NCBI GenBank assembly: GCA_016780605.1 | Contig: JADHLS010000439.1 | Location: 1 to 5,464 of the forward strand | Source of the DNA: Reyranella sp. | Lineage (GTDB): Bacteria > Pseudomonadota > Alphaproteobacteria > Reyranellales > Reyranellaceae | Length of the DNA stretch: 5,464 nucleotides | Reading direction: 5' to 3' | Shown here: in pieces, positions 1 through 4,483 of the stretch | How positions within the stretch are numbered: the stretch's first letter is position 1 | Layout: every line of letters begins with the position of its first letter | The notes under the pieces: model-generated | Databases searched by the model: none | Told to the model about the DNA's origin: nothing | The model's input: the letters and a program-made list of their open reading frames with translations, nothing else | Program-made: the position numbers and the translations under genes

Positions 1-27
1 ATCAAGTTTAAACTTGTTTTCGCCCAT
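1..27 (-). CDS. 5' end of an unidentified gene, cut by the left edge
   Basis: Only the first nine codons are visible (MGENKFKLD), too few to name the product. The start is chosen because an AGGGAGG Shine-Dalgarno sequence lies five bases upstream of the ATG at 27-25, and the frame stays open to the window edge. The gene points away from the ICE and lies in the proposed chromosomal flank. An FNR/FixK-like palindrome sits about 95 bases upstream of the start codon, so control by oxygen or redox state is possible. An upstream ATG at 43 in another frame hits a stop after eleven codons, and one at 55 has no comparable ribosome-binding site. Confidence 0.5.
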
Positions 28-404
28 GCAAACCTCCCTTCATGTTTGCCCGTCATATCCAAGACGAGCTCGGGATAACAGGTCGCACAGTTGTTAAATT
101 CTATCAGCCCCAGTGCGCACATTGACCCATGTCAAAGCGTTACACAAAGAGCGCCTGTTCTCTGCAATTCTAACCGCAAACAAGTGGCGCACGTCGACTC
201 TTGCGCTCTCACTCGTCCGGCCGAAACGAGTAGTCGCGTTGAGCCAAGTAGATGTTGCAACTCGGTAAGTTGGAGCGCTACTCGCCGAACTAACAACCTT
301 GTGGTTCACGGCGTCGGGCCTGGGCGGCCCTAAGGTCTTCCGCACTTCATCTCAACGGAGGACCCTCGAGCCCGGGCAGTCAGTAACGCGACGCGTTTGA
401 ATCG
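28..404. other. Non-coding stretch with 5' leader and promoter region of the left-edge gene
   Basis: I see no convincing gene here: the open frames on both strands have no ribosome-binding site and no protein-like composition. It holds the ribosome-binding site of the left-edge gene, a possible minus-strand -10 element (TAGAAT, 103-98) and an FNR/FixK-like palindrome at 122-135. A modest inverted repeat, ACTCGT/ACGAGT (211-216 and 226-231), and a GGGCC/GGCCC pair near 320-335 are also present; neither is followed by a T-run. The stretch looks less GC-rich than the trb genes by eye. Confidence 0.5.
122..135. promoter_or_regulatory. FNR/FixK-type binding site (candidate)
   Basis: The sequence TTGACCCATGTCAA is a perfect 5+5 inverted repeat with a four-base spacer and fits the TTGA-N6-TCAA consensus of FNR/FixK regulators of the CRP family. 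On the minus strand a TAGAAT hexamer lies at 103-98. That would place the site's centre about 37 bases upstream of a predicted transcription start near 91, close to but not exactly the classic -41.5 activator position. The likely target is the minus-strand gene starting at 27. Function is inferred from the motif and its position only. Confidence 0.45.
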
Positions 405-500
405 CTATTTGGCGCCAGGTTTCATCGGCGACTCGCTCATCATTTCATCCATTTGCTTGCGCATTTCATCCATCTGCTTCTTCTGCTCGGGTTCATTCAT
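405..500 (-). CDS. Small Met-rich reading frame, downstream half (31 aa)
   Basis: From ATG at 500 this frame encodes 31 residues ending in TAG at 405-407. Seven residues are methionine, spaced in a charged helical pattern (KKQMDEMRKQMDEMM). Its start overlaps the stop of the preceding frame (ATGAATGA), the two frames being one base apart. Composition on both sides of the overlap is alike: Met, Gln, Lys, Glu, Asp, no signal peptide, no membrane segment. It may therefore be the second half of one gene split by a one-base insertion or deletion, or a separate, translationally coupled peptide. No function is recognised; metal binding by the methionines is only a guess. Confidence 0.4.
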   Translation of the reverse strand: MNEPEQKKQMDEMRKQMDEMMSESPMKPGAK

Positions 501-627
501 CGCCGGGCATCGCCTCCACGCCCGACATGCGATGCATCATGCCCGACATCATCTCCAGCCTCTGAGCCATTTGCTTGCGCTGATCCGGAGTGAGTTCTCG
601 CTTCGACATTTGTTCCGTCATTCCCAT
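493..627 (-). CDS. Small Met-rich reading frame, upstream half (44 aa)
   Basis: This frame encodes 44 residues, ten of them methionine, with a run like LTPDQRKQMAQRLEMM followed by GMMHRM. It is predicted to be mostly helical and soluble. The start at 627 is chosen for an AGGA sequence four bases upstream; an in-frame ATG at 621 is the alternative, and an in-frame TGA just upstream rules out a longer N-terminus. It lies past the tRNA-type terminator, so it needs its own promoter. It runs straight into the next Met-rich frame through an eight-base overlap, which suggests a frameshifted single gene of about 74 residues. I do not recognise a family. Confidence 0.42.
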   Translation of the reverse strand: MGMTEQMSKRELTPDQRKQMAQRLEMMSGMMHRMSGVEAMPGDE

Positions 628-683
628 TATTTCCTGGTTTCTGGCGGCTCAGCCCTTCAGGACATCGCCCACCAGCTCCCGCA

Positions 684-712
684 CATTGCGCAATGGATGA
701 TCCCGTCGGGAT
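684..712. repeat. Two adjacent short palindromes
   Basis: CATTGCGCAATG (684-695) is a perfect 12-base palindrome. Four bases on, ATCCCG-T-CGGGAT (700-712) is a 6+6 inverted repeat. They lie between the terminator and the Met-rich frames, 57-85 bases upstream of the latter's start codon. They could be operator sites for that gene, or chance. No promoter hexamers with good spacing were found beside them. Confidence 0.3.
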
Positions 713-746
713 AAAACGCAAAACGGCCGCCCTTTCGGGGCGGCCG
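711..746 (-). terminator. Intrinsic terminator downstream of the tRNA remnant
   Basis: A perfect nine-base-pair GC stem (CGGCCGCCC at 724-732 with GGGCGGCCG at 738-746) closes a five-base loop. On the minus strand it is followed by TTTTGCGTTTTAT. No T-run follows on the plus strand, so it works for minus-strand transcripts. It lies about 30 bases past the CCA of the tRNA remnant and is most simply the original terminator of that tRNA gene. With the ICE inserted it would also end read-through transcription from the trb operon. Confidence 0.85.
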
Positions 747-753
747 ATCTGCG

Positions 754-773
754 CAACTTGGCTTCGCAAGTTG
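754..773 (-). other. Small hairpin between tRNA remnant and terminator
   Basis: CAACTTG (754-760) pairs with CAAGTTG (767-773) around a six-base loop containing TTCG. It starts three bases past the CCA on the minus strand and precedes the terminator. In a tRNA transcript it would be part of the 3' trailer. The role is unknown; it could also belong to the crossover or arm region of the attachment site. Confidence 0.4.
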
Positions 774-776
774 AGA

Positions 777-804
777 TGGTTGCGGGGGCAGGAGTTGAAC
801 CTAC
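777..804 (-). other. tRNA 3'-end remnant, probable ICE attachment site (att)
   Basis: Read on the minus strand this holds, in order, a T-stem (GTAGG/CCTGC, with one U-G pair), a seven-base T-loop TTCAACT matching the TTCRANY rule, the 3' acceptor strand CCCCGCA, discriminator A and an encoded CCA. The acceptor strand ending in CGCA-A-CCA is typical of initiator tRNA-fMet, where base 72 is A and faces C1. The sequence further upstream, at 805-855, has no anticodon arm, D-arm or matching CGCGGGG, so this is a fragment and not a working tRNA. A 3' fragment beside conjugation genes, with the tRNA's terminator still behind it, is what integration into a tRNA 3' end leaves at one end of an element. 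fMet identity is likely, not certain. Confidence 0.7.
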
Positions 805-872
805 GCCTGCGTCAACGAATGGTTGGAAAAGACGATCGTGCAGGCCGCCGTGATGCGACTTGTTGCGCAGCG

Positions 873-1190
873 TCAGGAACGTCGCCGGCTCCAAACCAAG
901 CGAGCCGAGACCCCATCGGCCGTCGTGATCATCGCGGCGGTCAGTGGCTGCGACAGGCTGGGATCGTCAAGCCGCACTTGAAGACGTTGTCCTGCTCGGT
1001 CGCTGCTCGTCCGGTCTCGCCAAGCCGCACCGATCTCGCTGGCACCTACGTAAATTCTGTAATGCGGCGAGTGATCGTCGGCGCGATTGTCGTTGGGAAC
1101 GAAGCGGACCCTGCTATTGACCGCCAACGTGCGTATGCGGCCGACCCATCCGCCGTCTTTCCCTGACGTGAATGTCCCAATAACCGCCAT
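873..1190 (-). CDS. DUF736 family protein
   Basis: A 105-residue protein that matches the DUF736 family along its whole length. The N-terminus MAVIGTFT, then GGWVGRIRTL, VRFVPND, YRIYVGASEIGAAW, the LDDPS motif and the final LVWSRR are all characteristic. The family is small, cytosolic and of unknown function, and is frequent on alphaproteobacterial ICEs and plasmids. ATG at 1190 is chosen over the in-frame GTG at 1196 because a GGGAGG ribosome-binding site lies five bases before it and would be too close to the GTG. It follows the DUF2274 gene by 44 bases with no terminator seen between them, so it is probably the last gene of the trb operon. It is also the last gene before the att site. Confidence 0.85.
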   Translation of the reverse strand: MAVIGTFTSGKDGGWVGRIRTLAVNSRVRFVPNDNRADDHSPHYRIYVGASEIGAAWRDRTSSDRAGQRLQVRLDDPSLSQPLTAAMITTADGVSARLVWSRRRS

Positions 1191-1234
1191 CGACACCTCC
1201 CTGGTTTTCGCGTGTTGCGTCGCCCCGAGTGCTG

Positions 1235-1495
1235 CTACATGGTGTTCGACTTGGTACCGCCGGCACGGGCTGCCTTGTCGCTCCGGTTCTTGAGGGCCTT
1301 GGCGTAGCTCCGATCGCTGGCCAAGAAGCGCTCCAGCATAAAGGGAATGAGCTCGGCCACGGGCTCGGCCTGGCCGTAGGCCTCGCGGTACAGCTCCGCA
1401 TAGATCTGAAGTGCCCGATTAAGGCTTGGCGTGATCGTGATCGTGAGCTTGACCGGCGTGCGGTCCGGCAGCTTCTCGAGCTTAAGATCGCCCAT
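1235..1495 (-). CDS. DUF2274 domain protein, last small gene after trbI
   Basis: An 86-residue protein starting MGDLKLEKLPDRTPVKLTIT. DUF2274 proteins are regularly encoded directly after trbI in ICEs with this trb layout. The layout suggests a ribbon-helix-helix fold: a short strand (about 15-21, VKLTITI), a helix (23-40) and a second helix (44-68), then a basic tail. If so, it may bind DNA and tune the operon or transfer; that is inference. The start at 1495 has a strong GGGAGG ribosome-binding site, which overlaps the end of trbI just past its stop codon; the intergenic gap is ten bases, so translation is probably coupled. The frame is open further upstream but lies there inside trbI and does not look like protein. 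Confidence 0.85.
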   Translation of the reverse strand: MGDLKLEKLPDRTPVKLTITITPSLNRALQIYAELYREAYGQAEPVAELIPFMLERFLASDRSYAKALKNRSDKAARAGGTKSNTM

Positions 1496-1505
1496 GATCC
1501 CTCCC

Positions 1506-2753
1506 TCACCTCTGATAGGGCCGCAGCACCAGGTCCTTGTGCACGATGACGCGCAGCGGCCAGCCCGGCCGCACCGTGATGGTGGGCTGGATATTGAGAT
1601 CCTTCTGCACGATACGCTGTCCGGCCTGATTGGCGCTCTGCTGCGTCGACTCGCGAATGGCCCGTACGAGGTCGCTCTCGGAGCGGCCAAAGCCGATCTG
1701 GCTGCCGACGCCCAGCAATGTCGAGAGCGCGATGCCCTTGAGCAGAGTCCAGGTGTGATAGTCGACCTCGTCCTCGAGCCCGGCATAGCCCGCCTGGTCG
1801 GTGGCCGGCAGGTTGTCGATCTGGATCGACGTGCCGTTGGGCATGACGATGCGCTGCCAGACCAGCAATGCGCGCTTCTGGCCGAACGCCACGACGCTGT
1901 CGTAGGAGCCGACCAGGCGCGAACCCTGCGGGATGAGCAGGATGCGGCCGGTGACGGTGTCGTAGACGTTCTCCGTCACCTGGGCCACGGCCAGTCCCGG
2001 CAGATCGCTGTTCAGCCCCGTGATGAGGCTCGCCGCGATGACGCTGCCCGCCAGAACCTGATACGGAGACACGGGCTCCTGGACGCTGTGCGGGTTGTAG
2101 ATGCCGGGCTCTGCGCGCTGGTTGAGGAAGTCGAGCTTACGCTGCTGGTTGTTCTGGTCGCGGTCGGGATCCAGCGCGAGCCGCGGTCCGGCCGGCCCTG
2201 TTGTCAAAGCCGCTGGTGTCCCTGGCGACCCACCTGATGGTGATGGCGTCAATGGCGAGGGGCTTGGGCTCTGCGCCGTCGTGGCGGTACGCGAGAGCTG
2301 GTACAGGACGCCCGCCTCCTTGGCCTGCCGCGCCTGCTGTGCAAGCCGCATGCGTTCCGCGCGCTCGGCATCTTCGTCCGGGTTGGGCCGCACGCTGGGT
2401 GTGATCCCGAGACTCTTCTCCTTCTGCACGATCGCGGGTCCAAGATCGCCGGGCAGCGGCGGGCCGAGCTTGGGCACCGGCTTCTTGAGCTGGTCGTAGC
2501 TGCCGGGCAGTGCCGAGAGGCTGTCGGGCGTGGACTTGCGGCCGCCGCCGGCTCCCTCCTGATCGCCCGAGCGGGTCCACTTCGAGCCGTAGAGCGCCAG
2601 CCAGAGCGCGGCGAAGAGGGCGATGCAGACGAGCGCCGCCACCGCGACGATCAGCCGGCGCTTGAAGCGGATCACCCGGCGTGGCCGGGCGCGCAGCACG
2701 AAGCTCGCGGGATCGCCCTTGGGCGTTTCGGTTTGGGAGGGATCGTCGCTCAT
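1506..2753 (-). CDS. trbI: TrbI, VirB10-like type IV secretion core protein
   Basis: A 415-residue protein that spans the periplasm as the VirB10-type scaffold of the mating channel and links the inner membrane to the outer-membrane pore. Visible parts are a cytoplasmic basic N-terminus (1-33), one membrane segment (34-54), a disordered Gly/Pro/Ser-rich linker (60-200, including a SPSPSPLTPSPS stretch and a charged helix around 126-150), and the conserved VirB10/TrbI domain from about 228. That domain contains AGSVIAASLITGLNSDLPG, RILLIPQGSRLVGSYDS and a C-terminal RPGWPLRVIVHKDLVLRPY. ATG at 2753 is preferred because MSDDPSQT fits the family N-terminus. In-frame TTG (2762) and GTG (2759) codons lie just upstream, and no start here has a strong ribosome-binding site. 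It follows trbG by 24 bases. Confidence 0.95.
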   Translation of the reverse strand: MSDDPSQTETPKGDPASFVLRARPRRVIRFKRRLIVAVAALVCIALFAALWLALYGSKWTRSGDQEGAGGGRKSTPDSLSALPGSYDQLKKPVPKLGPPLPGDLGPAIVQKEKSLGITPSVRPNPDEDAERAERMRLAQQARQAKEAGVLYQLSRTATTAQSPSPSPLTPSPSGGSPGTPAALTTGPAGPRLALDPDRDQNNQQRKLDFLNQRAEPGIYNPHSVQEPVSPYQVLAGSVIAASLITGLNSDLPGLAVAQVTENVYDTVTGRILLIPQGSRLVGSYDSVVAFGQKRALLVWQRIVMPNGTSIQIDNLPATDQAGYAGLEDEVDYHTWTLLKGIALSTLLGVGSQIGFGRSESDLVRAIRESTQQSANQAGQRIVQKDLNIQPTITVRPGWPLRVIVHKDLVLRPYQR

Positions 2754-2777
2754 GGCCACCAACGGTGAGGGCTTGGA

Positions 2778-3782
2778 TCAGCGCTTGGCGTCGGAGGAGC
2801 GTGCGACATCGGTGCGGCTGATGCGCACCACTTGCTGCGGGCTGGTGCCGAGCCGGAGCTCAGCCGCGGCAAAGAGGCGATCGACGATGTAGTAGTTGGC
2901 GCGCACGCGGTAATTGACGAGCTGGTTGTCGCCGTCGCCGCCGACCACGAACAAGGGCGGCGCCTCGCCTTGATCGATGCGCGCGGGGAACTCGATGTAG
3001 ACTTTTAAGCCGTCGTCGAAGGCACGTACCGGCCGCCACGGCGGCCTGTCGCCGGTAATGTCGTAGCGAAAGCGCAGGTTTTCGATGGCGACCGCGTTGG
3101 CGATCGGCGCCGCCGCTTCGGCCTGCGCATTCTGCTTCTTCAGGGCCAGTAGGGCATCATGCGGATAGGTCCAGGAGATCGCCGCCATCGCTGTCTTCTC
3201 GGTGCTCTCCATCGCCAGATGATAGGTGCGCCGATCGGTGGTGATGACGAGGTTGGTCTTGAGTCCCGCGGCGAACGGCTTCACCAGCACATGGACCTGC
3301 TTGGACGATCCGGTGCCGCTCAGCGTATCCCCCACAACCCAGCGCACCGTGTCGCCCGAGGAGATGGCGACAAGGCTCTCGCCCGGCTGCAAGGCGATGT
3401 CCGTGACCTCCTCGGGCGAGGCATAGAGGCGGTAGAGCGCTCCCTCGCTGAAGGGATAGACCTGGACCGCGTTGACGTAGCCGTCCTTGCTGGGCTCGCG
3501 CAGCGCTGCCTGGTTGGCGGCGTCGACGCGGGCTTGCGGCGGCCGGGGATCGGGCGCCGGCGCCGAGGGCGGCGGCCTGAGCTGCCCCGGCAGCGGCAGC
3601 GGCTTGGGCACCTCGACGATCTTCACCGGCTTGGGCGGATCAGGCTGAACCTGGGCTGGCTGGAACGACGCCGAGTCGTAAGTGATCGACGGCGGTTTCT
3701 TGGTGCACGCGACCAAGGCGAGGGCGGACGTCGAAAGCAGCAGAGCCGAACTCAGAAATCGTGTCATGGCGTCTCGAGTCAT
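2778..3782 (-). CDS. trbG: TrbG, VirB9-like core protein with a lipoprotein signal
   Basis: A 334-residue VirB9-family protein, part of the periplasmic and outer-membrane core complex. The N-terminus has basic residues, a hydrophobic stretch (9-25) and a lipobox LVAC with Cys26, so it is probably lipidated. A proline-rich linker (46-83) follows. The N-terminal VirB9 domain (about 104-195) includes YPFSEGALYRLYASP, LQPGE and DTVRWVVGD. The C-terminal domain (about 236-322) includes NLRFRYDITGD, WRPVRAFDDGLKVYIEF and NYYIVDRLFAAAELRLG. The start at 3782 overlaps the trbF stop (ATGA) and has GGAG seven bases upstream. A second in-frame ATG at 3767 has a poor ribosome-binding site. The frame also runs open upstream, but only as a shadow within trbF. 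Confidence 0.93.
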   Translation of the reverse strand: MTRDAMTRFLSSALLLSTSALALVACTKKPPSITYDSASFQPAQVQPDPPKPVKIVEVPKPLPLPGQLRPPPSAPAPDPRPPQARVDAANQAALREPSKDGYVNAVQVYPFSEGALYRLYASPEEVTDIALQPGESLVAISSGDTVRWVVGDTLSGTGSSKQVHVLVKPFAAGLKTNLVITTDRRTYHLAMESTEKTAMAAISWTYPHDALLALKKQNAQAEAAAPIANAVAIENLRFRYDITGDRPPWRPVRAFDDGLKVYIEFPARIDQGEAPPLFVVGGDGDNQLVNYRVRANYYIVDRLFAAAELRLGTSPQQVVRISRTDVARSSDAKR

Positions 3783-4480
3783 GGTCCTTCTCCAGGGTTG
3801 AGCTCGCGCGACCAGCTGAGCCCGTTGACGTAGATGCCGAGCGGGTTCTTGCGCAGGGCGTCCGCGGTGCGGGGCTGCTGCATGACGATGGTCAGGATGG
3901 CGGTCCAGCGCTCGGTGCGGGCGAGGCTTTCGTGCTCGTAGGCCTGCTCGGTCCACTTCACCTGGAAGGAGTCGCCCGAGACCCGCACGACACTGGTCAC
4001 CTGGACCGAGACCGAGCGCTCGCCGATCGACTTGAAGGGATCGTTGGCGCGGGCGTAATCGCTCAGCAGGGCCGCGGCACGCTCGGTGACGTAATCATAC
4101 GCTTCCAGCCAGTTGCGGCGCACGATCACGGGATCGATGGAGAGCGAGCGCAGGTCCGTGACGAAGCGGCTGAGATACCAGCCGATCTGCGCGTCGGTCG
4201 GGCTATAAGGCTCGATCGCGGGCCCGACGGCGCGCACCTGGCCGAGCTTGTCGACCTCGACGACATAGGGCGTGACCCGGCTTTGCGCCGCGAGCCAGAG
4301 GACGCCGCCGGCCAGGCCGATGCTGAGCGCCAGGCTGCCGAAGGCCATGAGACGCCAGTTGTGGGCCTGCACGCGGGCCGAGCCCAAGCGCTCGTCCCAG
4401 AGCTGACCGGCTCGTTGATAAGGCGTGACGGGTTCCGGGGTCACGCCATAGCGCTGCATGGGGCGTCGGAACAGCCGCAT
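3779..4480 (-). CDS. trbF: TrbF, VirB8-like inner-membrane assembly protein
   Basis: A 233-residue protein with the VirB8/TrbF layout: a short cytoplasmic N-terminus (1-44), one membrane segment (45-65) and a periplasmic domain (about 66-233). Family marks are VTPYVVEVDKLG (69-80) just after the membrane, WYLSRFVTDLRSLS, and the C-terminal NPLGIYV (212-218). VirB8-type proteins dimerise in the periplasm and join the inner-membrane complex to the TrbG/TrbI core. The start at 4480 follows the trbL stop by three bases, with GGGGAG seven bases before the ATG. Its stop overlaps the trbG start. It is full length for the family. Confidence 0.95.
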   Translation of the reverse strand: MRLFRRPMQRYGVTPEPVTPYQRAGQLWDERLGSARVQAHNWRLMAFGSLALSIGLAGGVLWLAAQSRVTPYVVEVDKLGQVRAVGPAIEPYSPTDAQIGWYLSRFVTDLRSLSIDPVIVRRNWLEAYDYVTERAAALLSDYARANDPFKSIGERSVSVQVTSVVRVSGDSFQVKWTEQAYEHESLARTERWTAILTIVMQQPRTADALRKNPLGIYVNGLSWSRELNPGEGP

Positions 4481-4483
4481 GGG

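Noticed and set aside
3..16. 14-base palindrome CAAGTTTAAACTTG at the left edge.
   Set aside because: It lies inside the first codons of the left-edge gene (NKFKL) and has no loop. A chance result of the codons is as likely as a binding site.
211..284. Inverted repeats ACTCGT/ACGAGT and CGAGTAG/CTACTCG that could mark a small RNA or terminator.
   Set aside because: Stems are only six or seven bases with long loops and no T-run follows; nothing else supports an RNA gene here.
777..855. A complete tRNA gene, or the 3' end of tmRNA.
   Set aside because: Only the T-arm and 3' acceptor strand fold properly. No matching 5' acceptor strand, D-arm or anticodon arm is present at the right distance, including for long-arm tRNAs, and the acceptor sequence fits tRNA-fMet better than tmRNA.
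649..894. Minus-strand frame ending in RNVRELVGDVLKG, which looks like a real protein C-terminus.
   Set aside because: It runs through the terminator and the tRNA remnant and overlaps the DUF736 gene, with no ribosome-binding site. At most the last 15 codons could be a gene fragment.
796..984. Plus-strand open frame with EWLEKTIVQAAVMRLVAQRQERRR, resembling a helical C-terminus.
   Set aside because: It lacks a good start and ribosome-binding site, and more than half of it is antisense to the well-supported DUF736 gene.
1431..2237. Long plus-strand open frame opposite trbI.
   Set aside because: It is the antisense frame of a GC-rich gene, with no recognisable protein features or ribosome-binding site.
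2754..2762. TTG or GTG start for TrbI, three or two residues longer.
   Set aside because: No ribosome-binding site precedes them, and MSDDPSQT from the ATG at 2753 fits the family's usual N-terminus.
3783..3956. A 58-residue N-terminal extension of TrbG.
   Set aside because: It is a shadow in the trbF coding region, Arg/His/Pro-rich, and would bury the lipoprotein signal that starts at 3782.
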